In this document: positions 1 to 7,801 of the stretch, one piece after another
Numbering within the stretch: position 1 is the stretch's first letter
How the letters are laid out: every line of letters begins with the position of its first letter
Origin: Rhodobacter sp.
GTDB taxonomy: Bacteria; Pseudomonadota; Alphaproteobacteria; Rhodobacterales; Rhodobacteraceae
Direction of reading: 5' to 3'
DNA: 42,044 bases
Assembly: GCA_030066215.1 (NCBI GenBank)
Contig: JASJCA010000015.1
Span: forward strand, 1 to 42,044
Translations under genes and position numbers: made by a program
The notes under the pieces: generated by a model
Seen by the model: the letters and a program-made list of their open reading frames with translations, nothing else
Told to the model about the DNA's origin: nothing
Database searches by the model: none

Positions 1-439
1 CCTGACCGGGCGCAAGATCATCGTCGACACCTATGGCGGTGCCGCGCCCCATGGCGGCGGTGCGTTTTCCGGCAAGGACCCCACCAAGGTCGACCGCTCG
101 GCGGCCTATGCGGCGCGCTATCTGGCCAAGAACGTGGTCGCGGCGGGCCTGGCACATCGCTGCACGCTGCAGCTCAGCTACGCCATCGGTGTCGCCAAGC
201 CGCTGTCGATCTATGTCGACACCGATGGCACCGGCGAAGTGCCGGATCGCCAGATCGAGGCCGCCGTGGGCCAGGTGATGGACCTCACCCCGCGCGGCAT
301 CCGCGAGCATCTGGCGCTGAACCGTCCGATCTACCAGCGCACCGCAGCTTATGGTCATTTCGGCCGAGACTCCGAAGATGACGGCGGCTTTTCCTGGGAG
401 AAAACCGACCTCGTCGCGGCCTTGAAGGCTGCGATTTGA
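1..439 (+). CDS. metK: S-adenosylmethionine synthetase, C-terminal part
   Basis: Last 145 residues of methionine adenosyltransferase, the cytoplasmic enzyme that makes S-adenosylmethionine from ATP and methionine. The frame is open from base 2 and ends at TGA 437-439. The family signature [19 protein letters not shown] lies near the left edge. It is followed by the C-terminal domain with [23 protein letters not shown] and a normal C terminus ([14 protein letters not shown]). The N-terminal and central domains lie outside the window, so nothing can be said about its promoter or about the SAM-responsive leaders often found upstream of metK. The next gene follows on the same strand after 84 bases, with no sign of coupling. 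Confidence 0.95.
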   Translation, partial: LTGRKIIVDTYGGAAPHGGGAFSGKDPTKVDRSAAYAARYLAKNVVAAGLAHRCTLQLSYAIGVAKPLSIYVDTDGTGEVPDRQIEAAVGQVMDLTPRGIREHLALNRPIYQRTAAYGHFGRDSEDDGGFSWEKTDLVAALKAAI

Positions 440-523
440 CGCTGGGGTTCACCGGAGGTTTCCGCCGAGGGCGATTAACCGCGTTTTAGGCGCGATCGGG
501 TAGGGAATCGCCTCGCAGCAGTT

Positions 524-1216
524 ATGCGGGGCGGCATGGCCGATTTCTATTACGGATCCGAGGACGGGGGCGCGGCCGACGCGGCGCGCTTGCCGGGTTC
601 GGCGCCGATCCTGGGTTATGCCTCGGGGACCTTCATCGATACGCCCGCCGGCGCCCGTCCGGTTGAAGCGATCGTCGCCGGCGACCGTGTCGAAACGCTC
701 GATCATGGGGGCATGGCGGTACGCTGGGTCCATACCGAGACGCTGGATTTGCGCCGCGCCCGGATAGAGGCGCGACCGGTGCTGATCCAGGCTGGCGCCT
801 TTGGGCCGGGCCGCCCGGCGCGCGACCTGGTGGTCGGACCGCAGCACCGCATCCTGGTCGGCGCGCTCGGGCAGATCGATGGTGCGTTCGGCGGCCAGGC
901 CTTTGCCACGGCACGGGCGCTGACCCGATTGCCGCGGATCCGACCGATGTTCGGTCGCGACGCGATCCGCTGGGTACACATCTTCCTCGACCGCCATGAG
1001 GTGGTCTGCGCAAACGGACTCTATGCCGAGACGTTAAGCCTGTGTCCGGCCGGCATCGCCGCGTTACGGCCATTCAGACGCGGGCGTCTTGTGCAGGCTT
1101 TCGCGCCAGGACCGGTTCCGATCGGACCTTTGGCCCGCGACAGTCTTGGCACGGAAGACGTGTGGGCGGAGCTTGCCCATCGCCGAAGCCTCGGCGGGCT
1201 CGCCAAGGTCGCGTGA
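524..1216 (+). CDS. Hint (Hedgehog/intein) domain protein lacking the usual cysteine
   Basis: A 230-residue protein of the Hint_2 type, abundant in Rhodobacterales, where such domains often sit in secreted or calcium-binding proteins. Visible hallmarks are SGTFIDTPAGARPVEAIVAGD (residues about 34-54), ETLDHGGMAVRWV, and the late block DLVVGPQHRILV with the conserved His. Family members normally carry Cys just before the GT..TP motif as the self-cleavage nucleophile. Here the region reads ILGYASGT with no Cys, so autoprocessing is doubtful. No signal peptide is evident. ATG 524 is taken as the start; ATG 536 (MADFYYG) is equally possible and has a G-rich stretch before it. It stands alone between metK and the convergent rpmE operon. 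Confidence 0.8.
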   Translation: MRGGMADFYYGSEDGGAADAARLPGSAPILGYASGTFIDTPAGARPVEAIVAGDRVETLDHGGMAVRWVHTETLDLRRARIEARPVLIQAGAFGPGRPARDLVVGPQHRILVGALGQIDGAFGGQAFATARALTRLPRIRPMFGRDAIRWVHIFLDRHEVVCANGLYAETLSLCPAGIAALRPFRRGRLVQAFAPGPVPIGPLARDSLGTEDVWAELAHRRSLGGLAKVA

Positions 1217-1419
1217 GGCCGCCGCAGTCGGCGTAAGGCGCGCCGCGGAAGCTGGGGCCTGAATATCCGGCGCATTCTGCGGGGCATTTGCCGGCGACCT
1301 AAACTGGCGGCTCGGGCCAGCGCTCGGCCCAGTCAGGGCCGCGGAAAAGGTCCGAGCGAAATTTCGGCCCCGGTGAGGTCAAAGCGGGGCAGGCGATGCA
1401 ACGGCCCGGCCAAACGACA

Positions 1420-1444
1420 ATCGCCGCCCGGGTGGGGCGGCGAT
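1420..1444 (-). terminator. Hairpin downstream of rpmE
   Basis: A perfect inverted repeat with arms ATCGCCGCCC and GGGCGGCGAT around a GGGTG loop lies 25 bases past the rpmE stop codon. On the minus strand it is followed by a short T-containing run (TGTCGTTT). It probably ends the trmD-rplS-rpmE transcript. A similar hairpin occurs at 39856-39885, so this may be a dispersed element used as a terminator. Confidence 0.6.
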
Positions 1445-1469
1445 CTGGTGAGTTCAATGCGAGGGTGGC

Positions 1470-1691
1470 CTAGAAGCCCAGCCCCTCGTACTTCTTCTTG
1501 AACTTCGATACGCGGCCGCCGGTGTCGACGAGGCGCTGGGCGCCACCGGTCCAGGCCGGGTGCACCGAGGGGTCGACCTCGAGCGTCAGCGTGTCGCCCT
1601 CCTTGCCCCAGGTCGAGCGCATCTGCACCACGGTGCCGTCGGTCATTTTGACGTCGATCATGTGGTAGTCGGGATGGGTGTCTTTTTTCAT
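1470..1691 (-). CDS. rpmE: 50S ribosomal protein L31
   Basis: A 73-residue L31 protein of the large ribosomal subunit. It starts [19 protein letters not shown] and ends [11 protein letters not shown], typical of alphaproteobacteria. The CxxC/Cys zinc-binding residues of the C+ form are absent, so this is the zinc-independent type. ATG at 1689-1691 follows the rplS stop by 10 bases, giving a trmD-rplS-rpmE transcription unit. A longer open frame continues upstream but overlaps rplS and has no family similarity, so the short form is chosen. L31 at the end of the trmD-rplS string is a common arrangement in Rhodobacterales. Confidence 0.95.
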   Translation of the reverse strand: MKKDTHPDYHMIDVKMTDGTVVQMRSTWGKEGDTLTLEVDPSVHPAWTGGAQRLVDTGGRVSKFKKKYEGLGF

Positions 1692-1701
1692 CGTCTCGCC
1701 C

Positions 1702-2091
1702 CTATGCCTTGGCTCCGGCGCCGTTTTTCGGTTTGTACGTGGTGTCCTCGGCGATCCGGGCGGATTTGCCTCGGCGCGAGCGCAGGTAGTACAGCTTGGC
1801 ACGACGGACCCGGCCGCGGCGCACCACGGTGATCGAATCGATGTTGGTGGAATGCAGCGGGAAGACGCGCTCCACGCCCTCGCCGAAGCTGATCTTGCGG
1901 ACGGTGAACGAGCCGGCGATGCCGTCGCCGTTCTTGCGGCTGATGCAGACGCCTTCGTAGTTTTGGACGCGCGAGCGCGAGCCCTCGGTGACCTTGTAGC
2001 CGACGCGGATCGTGTCGCCGGCCTTGAAATCGGGAATGTCCTTGGCCAGAACAGCCACCTGCTCTGCCTCAAGCTGTGCGATCAGGTCCAT
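1702..2091 (-). CDS. rplS: 50S ribosomal protein L19
   Basis: A 129-residue L19, a protein at the interface of the two ribosomal subunits. The body is canonical: [29 protein letters not shown], then [21 protein letters not shown] and [22 protein letters not shown] short Lys/Ala-rich tail ([13 protein letters not shown]) is usual for the group. The ATG at 2089-2091 is the only start that fits the conserved N terminus [13 protein letters not shown]. It lies 51 bases after trmD and 10 bases before rpmE, so it is cotranscribed with both. Confidence 0.96.
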   Translation of the reverse strand: MDLIAQLEAEQVAVLAKDIPDFKAGDTIRVGYKVTEGSRSRVQNYEGVCISRKNGDGIAGSFTVRKISFGEGVERVFPLHSTNIDSITVVRRGRVRRAKLYYLRSRRGKSARIAEDTTYKPKNGAGAKA

Positions 2092-2142
2092 TGGACCTAC
2101 TCCTATCTTGCCTCCGGTTTCCCCGGAGAGGTTGGTGCCGCC

Positions 2143-2973
2143 TCAGAGCTCTGCGTCTTCTTCCGGGTCCTTGCCGTGCGCCGCACAGTAAGCCCGCCAG
2201 AGGTCAGGTCGCCGTTCCTTCGTCAGCCTTTCGGCCATCTCCCGCCGCCAGCGCGCGATCTCGCCATGGTTTCCGGAGAGAAGAACCCCGGGGATGTCAT
2301 GGCCGGCCCATGTGGCGGGTCGAGTGTAGTGCGGGTGTTCAAGCAGGTCGTCGGAAAAGCTTTCTTCCTCGGTGCTTGCCTGATTCCCGAGCACGCGGGG
2401 TATAAGGCGGACCGTTGCGTCGATCAAGGCCTGTGCGGCGATCTCTCCACCGGTCAGGACGAAGTCGCCGAGCGACACCTCTTCGATGGCGAAATGGTCG
2501 ATGACGCGCTGGTCGAGGCCCTCGAAGCGGCCGCAGATCAGGGTGACGCCCTGGCATTGGCTGAGACGCCGTGCTGTGGCTTGGGTGAAGGGTTTTCCGC
2601 GGGGCGACAGATAGAGGATCGGCCAAGCGTCGCGGTCGTCGGGCGTGCCCTCGGCGGCCTGCGCGATGGCGCGGGCCATGACGTCGGCGCGCAGCACCAT
2701 GCCGGCGCCGCCGCCTGCGGGCGTGTCGTCGACGTTGCGGTGCTTGCCGTCGCCGAATGGCCGCAAATCGATGGTCTCTATCCGCCAAAGCCCGTCGTCG
2801 AGCGCTTTGCCGGTCAACGAGGCGCCGAGCACGCCGGGAAAGGCCTGCGGAAAGAGCGTGATGACCTTTGCGGTCCAAGCCCCCTGCAGCTCCGGGCGGT
2901 CGCTCATCAGCGCGCGCGGGCGGGGAGAGGCGCTGATCGACAGGCGGCCGTGGGATTTCGTCGGTGTCTTCAT
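2143..2973 (-). CDS. trmD: tRNA (guanine-N1-)-methyltransferase
   Basis: A 276-residue SPOUT-class enzyme that methylates G37 of tRNAs reading CNN-type codons, using AdoMet, and so prevents +1 frameshifting. The trefoil-knot core is visible as FGDGKHRNVDDTPAGGGAGMVLR, YLSPRGKPFTQ, LICGRFEGLDQRV and SLGDFVLTGGE, followed by the C-terminal helical domain (RRPDLW). The first 22 residues (MKTPTKSHGRLSISASPRPRAL) precede the catalytic domain. From memory Rhodobacteraceae TrmD proteins often have this extension, so ATG 2971-2973 is used; ATG 2905-2907 (MSDRPELQ) is an alternative. It heads the trmD-rplS-rpmE unit, with 396 bases separating it from the upstream sulfotransferase-like gene. Confidence 0.95.
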   Translation of the reverse strand: MKTPTKSHGRLSISASPRPRALMSDRPELQGAWTAKVITLFPQAFPGVLGASLTGKALDDGLWRIETIDLRPFGDGKHRNVDDTPAGGGAGMVLRADVMARAIAQAAEGTPDDRDAWPILYLSPRGKPFTQATARRLSQCQGVTLICGRFEGLDQRVIDHFAIEEVSLGDFVLTGGEIAAQALIDATVRLIPRVLGNQASTEEESFSDDLLEHPHYTRPATWAGHDIPGVLLSGNHGEIARWRREMAERLTKERRPDLWRAYCAAHGKDPEEDAEL

Positions 2974-3369
2974 GGCGTGCCCCCCGGGGCGGGCTTTGCG
3001 GATTTTCAGGGTCGCGGGTCTCAGCGCGACGCCGGCCTGAGCCCGCTTTTAACGGCTCGCGGGACTGGGAGCCATTCCCGAAAACGCGGGGTCTCGGGGA
3101 GAGTCGACGGTGACGCAGATTCAGTCGACAGGGTGTTTAGCGTGAGGTGTTGGCCCACAACGGACACTCTTGTGAGGCTCCGGGCACGTACTCAAGGCGC
3201 GGTAAACTTCCGTTCCGGACCAAGTCTCGGCAGAAAATGGACCGGATGAGACGTCTGCCGCGCACGCGCCTTTCGGCCGGCCCGCGAACCGGTTTTCGCA
3301 CCTTGAAACCGCCTGCTCTTGCCGCACCGACGCCACCGTAGCGCAAACCGGGGTCTCGGGATGGGTGGA
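2974..3369. other. Intergenic stretch upstream of trmD
   Basis: A 396-base region with no credible gene. Short frames on both strands are Arg/Pro/Ala-rich and show no family similarity. Two GTCGACT heptamers lie 23 bases apart near 3101-3130 on the minus strand. The stretch is long enough to hold a separate promoter for trmD-rplS-rpmE, which would uncouple these genes from rpsP-rimM, but no convincing -35/-10 pair was found. The unusual gap size here probably follows from the extra gene inserted between rimM and trmD. Confidence 0.5.
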
Positions 3370-4170
3370 TCAAGCCGGGTGTGCGGCGCGCATCCGGTCT
3401 TTGATGCGGCGCAGGTCGGCTTTGGTCTTTCCCGACCGGTTGAGCCTTATGAAGGCGGCTTCGAGGTCGGCGGATTGCCGGGCGTTGGCGTGTGCAGCCG
3501 GCGGCAAGGCGGTACGCAACTCATCGGGTACGCCGCAGAGGTCAAGGATCGGGGTGGCCGGACCGGCATGGCTGTCGGCGTAGTCCTCCATCCGGAAGAT
3601 GTGGGTCGGGTAGGGCGCCAGCCGTTCGGCCAACCGCGCGGCCTCTTCATCGAGGTCGATGGGGTTTGGAAACTGCGCGATAAACGCTGCGAAATTCTCG
3701 GTCAGATGGATCGAGCGCACCAGATGGCCATAAACGCTCTCGATCCACGTGCTCTGTTCGCGCGTGGTGATCACGAACTCGATCCGCACGTCGCGTCCAA
3801 ACCGGGCCCGCAACGCGGCTGCCGTATCGCGGCAGAGCGGCACCGCGGCGGGCAGGTAGCTTTGGATCACGCGACCACGCCAGTCGCGGTGACCGGGCAT
3901 CACCCCAGTCAGCGTCTCGCGTGACAGCACGATGGTATCGGCGTCGGGCAGCGATGCCAGGCAGTCATGGAGCGCCCGGCGGAACCGCCAGCGGCGCCAG
4001 ACGAAGCGCCGTTGCGCATAGACCTTTGAACGCTCTGCCGCGAGATCGAATTGACTGGTGCCGTGATAGGCGAACCAGGGTGCCAGCGCGTGTCGGTTTT
4101 CCCGCAGATATCTCTGCAGGCTGGTGGTGCCCGTTTTGTGAAACCCGGCATGGACGATGACGCGCGTCAT
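3370..4170 (-). CDS. Sulfotransferase-like P-loop protein
   Basis: A 266-residue protein resembling the PAPS-dependent sulfotransferase superfamily. Residues 4-20 (VIVHAGFHKTGTTSLQR) match the 5'-phosphosulfate-binding loop. FVITTREQSTWIESVYGHLVRS (about residues 132-153) fits the 3'-phosphate-binding segment with its conserved Arg and Ser. The middle contains TIVLSRETLTG. The C terminus is basic and has no membrane segment, suggesting a cytoplasmic enzyme. It follows rimM by 10 bases on the same strand, so it is likely cotranscribed with rpsP-rimM, although no link to ribosome biogenesis is known. The acceptor substrate cannot be predicted. Family assignment is good; sulfotransferase activity is inferred from the motifs. 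Confidence 0.8.
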   Translation of the reverse strand: MTRVIVHAGFHKTGTTSLQRYLRENRHALAPWFAYHGTSQFDLAAERSKVYAQRRFVWRRWRFRRALHDCLASLPDADTIVLSRETLTGVMPGHRDWRGRVIQSYLPAAVPLCRDTAAALRARFGRDVRIEFVITTREQSTWIESVYGHLVRSIHLTENFAAFIAQFPNPIDLDEEAARLAERLAPYPTHIFRMEDYADSHAGPATPILDLCGVPDELRTALPPAAHANARQSADLEAAFIRLNRSGKTKADLRRIKDRMRAAHPA

Positions 4171-4180
4171 GCGCGGTGCC

Positions 4181-4702
4181 TTACTTCGGTTTTGCGTCGG
4201 GAATAAGGCCGTCGGGCGGGTCGGCTATGATCCGGCCGGCCGCCAGATCGACGGTTGGGACGGCGTCTTTGGTAAACGGCAACAAGACCGGTTCCGGCAG
4301 CGCGAGCCCGGCGATCTCCAACAGATCGCCCGCGCCGTAGTCGAGCACCGCCTTGACGCGGCCGAGCTCGGTGCCGCCGGTATCCAAGACGGTCAGACCG
4401 ATCAGGTCGGCGTGGTAGAACTCGTCATCGGGCAAATCGGGCAGACGGTTGCGGTCAGCGTAAAGCCGGGTGCCGCGCAGGGCGTCGGCGGCCTCCTTCG
4501 AGGAAATGCCGGCGATCCGGGCGGCAAAGCCGTTCTTGACCGGGCGCGACAGCGTCAGGTCGAAGCTGCGGCTGCCGTCCTCGTTGGTCAGGGGCGTGTA
4601 ATCGGCGATCGCCGCCGGTTCGCTGCAGAAGCTCTTTAGCCGCACCTCGCCCCGGACCCCGAAGGCCCCGGCGATCGCGCCCACACAGACCCTGGCCACC
4701 AT
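4181..4702 (-). CDS. rimM: Ribosome maturation factor RimM
   Basis: A 173-residue 30S-subunit maturation factor that binds ribosomal protein S19 and helps assemble the head of the small subunit. The N-terminal beta barrel carries [21 protein letters not shown]. The C-terminal PRC-barrel-like domain includes [38 protein letters not shown] and [18 protein letters not shown] at 4700-4702 is preferred because AGGTGA lies just upstream; a GTG two codons earlier (4706-4708) is the alternative. It lies between rpsP (79 bases upstream) and the sulfotransferase-like gene (10 bases downstream), in the classic rpsP-rimM-trmD order. Confidence 0.95.
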   Translation of the reverse strand: MVARVCVGAIAGAFGVRGEVRLKSFCSEPAAIADYTPLTNEDGSRSFDLTLSRPVKNGFAARIAGISSKEAADALRGTRLYADRNRLPDLPDDEFYHADLIGLTVLDTGGTELGRVKAVLDYGAGDLLEIAGLALPEPVLLPFTKDAVPTVDLAAGRIIADPPDGLIPDAKPK

Positions 4703-4781
4703 CGTCACCTAAGTCGAGATCCAGCCCGCAATGTCCCGCCGGGCGATGCAAGCACCGCCCGGGACGGTTCGGCGCGCCGGA

Positions 4782-5369
4782 TCACCCGGCCGCCTTTTCG
4801 TCCTCGGCCGCGGCGTCGTCTGCCGCGGCCTCTTCGCCGGCATCCTCCTTCGCGGCCTCTTCCGCCGGCGCGTCCTCTGCGGTGGCGTCCTCGGCAGCTG
4901 CCTCTTCGGCCGGAGCGGTCTCCTCAGCCGCCGCCTCTTCAGCGGGCGCTTCCTCCGCAGCCGTCTCTTCGGCCGCGGTCTCTTCCACGGCGGCCTCTTC
5001 CTCGGCCGGGGCAGCATCGGCCTCGGCGGCTTCGGCCGCTTTCGCCGCCTTCTCCTCGGCGCGCTCCTTGGCCTTGTCGCCGGGCTCGGCCTTCTTCGGA
5101 TTCGACCGGGTCTTGGCTTCGAGCACGCCGGCGGCTTCCAGCATCCGGCTGATCCGGTCGGTGGGCTGCGCGCCGTGGCCCAGCCAATACTGGATGCGTT
5201 CCATGTTCATTTTCACCCGGTCCTCGCTGTCCTTCGGCAACAGCGGATTGTAGGTGCCGAGTTTCTCGATGAACCGGCCGTCGCGCGGCATGCGGCTGTC
5301 GGCGGCGACGATGGAATAGTGCGGGCGTTTCTTGCTGCCGCCGCGGGCCAGTCTGATCTTCATTGCCAT
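4782..5369 (-). CDS. rpsP: 30S ribosomal protein S16 with long acidic tail
   Basis: S16 of the small ribosomal subunit, required for 30S assembly. Residues 1-85 are a canonical S16: [56 protein letters not shown]. From about residue 88 the protein continues for more than 100 residues of Ala/Glu-rich low complexity built from short AEE, ETAAEE and APAEEA units, ending DEKAAG. Rhodobacterales S16 proteins often have an acidic extension, but this one is long (195 residues against about 80-120 in most bacteria). The start has AAAAGGAGA upstream. The frame is unbroken, so the tail is not an assembly frameshift. It sits 42 bases after the chorismate mutase gene. Confidence 0.95.
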   Translation of the reverse strand: MAMKIRLARGGSKKRPHYSIVAADSRMPRDGRFIEKLGTYNPLLPKDSEDRVKMNMERIQYWLGHGAQPTDRISRMLEAAGVLEAKTRSNPKKAEPGDKAKERAEEKAAKAAEAAEADAAPAEEEAAVEETAAEETAAEEAPAEEAAAEETAPAEEAAAEDATAEDAPAEEAAKEDAGEEAAADDAAAEDEKAAG

Positions 5370-5411
5370 GGGGGTGTCTCCTTTTCGATGGCGTTCGACG
5401 CGGGCACCGCG

Positions 5412-5708
5412 TCAGGATTGCTGCTGTTTGTGGTGTTGGATGACTTCCTGGATGATGAAGGCCAGGAATTTCTTGGCGAATTCGGGGTCGAGGTCGGCCT
5501 CGCGCGCAAGTCGCTCGAGCCGCTCGATCTGCTGCGCTTCGCGTACCGGATCGGCCGGCGGCAGATCGTGCTTTGCCTTAAGCCTGCCCACGGCGCGGGT
5601 GTGGGCGAAGCGCTCGGCCAGCGTGTTCACGAGGATCGTGTCCAACCGGTCGATGCTGGCGCGGTGGTCCTTCAATACCTCTGCCGCACGGGCGATTGCG
5701 TCTGTCAT
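5412..5708 (-). CDS. Chorismate mutase, AroQ type
   Basis: A 98-residue all-helical AroQ-class chorismate mutase that converts chorismate to prephenate for Phe/Tyr synthesis. Conserved features are the first helix SIDRLDTILVNTLAERFAHTRAVGRLKAKHDL, with the catalytic Arg/Lys pair, and the later helix PVREAQQIERLERLAREADLDPEFAKKFLAFIIQEVI. Its ATG overlaps the stop of the preceding acetyltransferase gene in an ATGA tetramer (5705-5708), so the two are translationally coupled. rpsP follows 42 bases later. Placement between ffh and rpsP recurs in related genomes as far as I recall, but is unrelated to aromatic synthesis. Confidence 0.92.
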   Translation of the reverse strand: MTDAIARAAEVLKDHRASIDRLDTILVNTLAERFAHTRAVGRLKAKHDLPPADPVREAQQIERLERLAREADLDPEFAKKFLAFIIQEVIQHHKQQQS

Positions 5709-6217
5709 TGGGCCGCCTCACTTGCAGGGTGTCGGTAGACGAAAAAGCGGTCATCGGGACTGCCGCGGGTTTCTTCCACAGTGGCGCCCAGACGTTCGGC
5801 CAGGCGGATCGAGCGGTGATTTCCGGTCGAAATGAAGCTGACCGGGCAATTGAGACCAAAGTTCTGCCTTGCATATTGGCGGGCCGCTTTGGCTGCCTCG
5901 AACGCATAGCCTTGGCCCTCGTACTCTTCGACCAGGAACCAGCCAAGCTCTGGCTCGTGGTAGCGTTCGGGGTGGATGATGCCGGCCCATCCCGCCAATG
6001 CGCCATAGTCTTTGGTTTCCACCGACCAAATCCCGTAGCCGCGCAAGACCCAGGCGGCGCAATCGCTGGCGAATTCGTCCCACGCTTCGCGTCTGGGCTT
6101 CGGGCCGTCCATGAACCGGGACCGGTCCGAGGCGAACACGGCGGCGTAGGCGTCGAAATCCTCGATCCGCGGGCGCCGCAGTGTCAGTCGCTCTGTTTCG
6201 ATTACGGGAATTGTCAT
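5705..6217 (-). CDS. GNAT acetyltransferase, RimJ/RimL type (array copy 1)
   Basis: A 170-residue GNAT-fold acetyltransferase of the Acetyltransf_3 group, which transfers acetyl from acetyl-CoA to an amino group. The N terminus VIETERLTLRRPRIEDFDAY is the family beta-1 strand. EYEGQGYAFEAAKAARQYA is the acetyl-CoA pyrophosphate-binding motif A, and NHRSIRLAERLGA is motif B. The start is set by the ATGA overlap with the preceding copy (6214-6217) rather than by longer upstream frames that run through that gene. It is the last of five tandem paralogs and overlaps the chorismate mutase start. Relatives acetylate ribosomal protein N termini or small amines; the substrate here is unknown. Confidence 0.9.
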   Translation of the reverse strand: MTIPVIETERLTLRRPRIEDFDAYAAVFASDRSRFMDGPKPRREAWDEFASDCAAWVLRGYGIWSVETKDYGALAGWAGIIHPERYHEPELGWFLVEEYEGQGYAFEAAKAARQYARQNFGLNCPVSFISTGNHRSIRLAERLGATVEETRGSPDDRFFVYRHPASEAAQ

Positions 6218-6732
6218 GCCGGCGCCCCCGGGGCCGGGTGGCGCCAGACGCCCATATGCCCGTGGCGTTCGTGGGTGAAGTCGCGCTCGTAAGCCGCGCC
6301 CATGCGTTCGGCCAGCGCGATCGACCGGGTGTTGGGAAACCGGATCAGGCTCATTAGGGTCGGCCAGCCGAGCACCTCGTAGGCGTAGCGGCGCGCGGCG
6401 ACGGCGGCTTCGGTCGCGTATCCGTTGCCCTCGAACCCGTTCATCAGATCCCAGCCCAGTTCTTCCTCGGGCCAGCCCTCGGGGTTCCACAGGCCGATCA
6501 GGCCGATGAAGTCGCCGGTCTTTGAAATCTCGACGGCCCAGCGGCCATAGCCCTTCAGCGCCCAGTGGCCGAGTTCCGAGGCCAGCGTGCGCCAGGTCTG
6601 CTCTGCCGTCTGCGGCCCGCCGACGAATTGCGACCGGTCCGAGGCGTAGAATGCGGCCAGCGCCGGGAAGTCCGTCTCGGAGGGCGCACGCAGGGTCAGG
6701 CGGTCGGTCTGGAGCACTGGGATGTCGATCAT
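6214..6732 (-). CDS. GNAT acetyltransferase, RimJ/RimL type (array copy 2)
   Basis: A 172-residue GNAT protein homologous to its neighbours. It begins MIDIPVLQTDRLTLRAPSETDF, carries motif A as GFEGNGYATEAAVAARRYA, and the late segment NTRSIALAERMGA. The motif A glycine core (GNGYA) differs from copy 1 (GQGYA), showing divergence beyond a recent duplication. Both ends overlap neighbouring copies by four bases (ATGA), so it is translated in a coupled series. As in copy 1, the pocket carries an acidic ELGWDLMNGFEG stretch. The substrate is not predictable from sequence. Confidence 0.9.
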   Translation of the reverse strand: MIDIPVLQTDRLTLRAPSETDFPALAAFYASDRSQFVGGPQTAEQTWRTLASELGHWALKGYGRWAVEISKTGDFIGLIGLWNPEGWPEEELGWDLMNGFEGNGYATEAAVAARRYAYEVLGWPTLMSLIRFPNTRSIALAERMGAAYERDFTHERHGHMGVWRHPAPGAPA

Positions 6733-7295
6733 GCCGCCCCCGGTACCGTGTGGCGGTAGACCAGATCAGGGGCATCGGCGGACAGCACATCCGGATCGCG
6801 CCGCGCCCCCAACCGTTCGGCCAGCGCGACAGAGCGCGCGTTCGCCGGATCTATGAAGCTGATGCAGGTCGGCAGCCCTTGCGCAAAGGCGTAATCGCGC
6901 ACCGCGGTGGCGGCCTCGAGGCCGATGCCCTGCCCCTCGGCCGCTTCGGTCAGAAGCCAGCCCAATTCCGGCTCGGGGTCGGGGATTTCCATGCCGATGC
7001 CGACGAGGCCCAGGACGGCCCTGTCCGTTTTGGCGGTGACGGTCCAATAGCCGATGCCCCGCAGCACCCAGCTTGCCACGGCTTGGGTGAAATCAAGCCA
7101 GGCGTCGTCTTCGTCGAACGGCCCGCCGATGAAGCGCCCGCGCTCGGTGCGCCAGATCGGTTCTAGCTCCGGCCAGTCGGCGAGCTGCGGCGCACGCAGG
7201 ATCAGCCGTTCGGTTTCCAATACCGGGATCGCCGATGCGATGGCGGTCCGGTGCGGCTCCATCGCTGGAATCGGGGTCAGGTAGGGCCGGGTCAT
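6729..7295 (-). CDS. GNAT acetyltransferase, RimJ/RimL type (array copy 3)
   Basis: A 188-residue GNAT protein. A leader MTRPYLTPIPAMEPHRTAIASA precedes the conserved IPVLETERLILRAPQ strand. This makes it longer at the N terminus than its paralogs; an internal ATG at residue 12 could be the true start, but the upstream ATG forms the same ATGA overlap (7292-7295) as in the other copies. Motif A is AAEGQGIGLEAATAVRDYA and the late motif is NARSVALAERLGA. It is coupled on both sides to other array members. The fold is certain, the substrate unknown. Confidence 0.88.
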   Translation of the reverse strand: MTRPYLTPIPAMEPHRTAIASAIPVLETERLILRAPQLADWPELEPIWRTERGRFIGGPFDEDDAWLDFTQAVASWVLRGIGYWTVTAKTDRAVLGLVGIGMEIPDPEPELGWLLTEAAEGQGIGLEAATAVRDYAFAQGLPTCISFIDPANARSVALAERLGARRDPDVLSADAPDLVYRHTVPGAA

Positions 7296-7801
7296 GCCAA
7301 TGGCTGCGGTGCAGGGTGGCGAAACACCAGATCTTCGGGATGCGGACGTAGGGCGGCATCGTCGCGCACGGCGCCGAGCCGCTCGGCCAGGGCCGCGGAC
7401 CGGGTGTTCGCGGGATCGACATAGCTGACGAGCGTCGGCAGGCCGCGTGGCCCAAGCGCCCAGTCGCGCATCGCCGCGGCGGCCTCCTGGGCCAGCCCGC
7501 GCCCCTCGGCGCCTTCGTAGATCAGCCAGCCCAGTTCGGGTTCCGGCCAGCGCGGCGGCTGGATCACGGCGATCTGGCCATTGACCTCGCCCGTCGTCCG
7601 GTCGGTGATCGCCAGCCCGCCCCAACCCAGAAGCGGCCATTGCGCCACGTCCGAGGCGAACCACGACCACGCGGTGTCGCGCGGATGCGGGCCGCCCATA
7701 TGCACGGCGCGGTCGCTGGCGAGGAACGCCGCGAAGCCCTCGAAATCGTCCATGACGTGCGGCCGCAGGCGCAGGCGCGGGGTTTCGAGCACCGGCGTCA
7801 A
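7292..7801 (-). CDS. GNAT acetyltransferase, RimJ/RimL type (array copy 4)
   Basis: A 169-residue GNAT protein starting MTPVLETPRLRLRPHVMDDFEGF, with motif A GAEGRGLAQEAAAAMRDWA and the late motif NTRSAALAERLGA. The central strand GGLAITDRTTGEVNGQIAVIQPP replaces the aromatic GYG..W segment present in copies 1, 2 and 5, so its substrate pocket probably differs. Both ends overlap neighbouring copies by four bases, making it part of one coupled translation unit. Confidence 0.9.
   Translation of the reverse strand: MTPVLETPRLRLRPHVMDDFEGFAAFLASDRAVHMGGPHPRDTAWSWFASDVAQWPLLGWGGLAITDRTTGEVNGQIAVIQPPRWPEPELGWLIYEGAEGRGLAQEAAAAMRDWALGPRGLPTLVSYVDPANTRSAALAERLGAVRDDAALRPHPEDLVFRHPAPQPLA

Noticed and set aside
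1678..3249. A long plus-strand open frame (over 500 codons) across rplS and trmD
   Set aside because: It is the antisense of two certain genes, has Val/Arg/Gly-rich composition without any fold, and arises from GC-rich third positions.
4731..5738. A plus-strand frame of about 335 codons rich in Gly/Leu/Phe/Arg opposite rpsP
   Set aside because: It is the mirror of the repetitive GAA/GCC coding of the S16 tail and adjacent genes, not a membrane protein.
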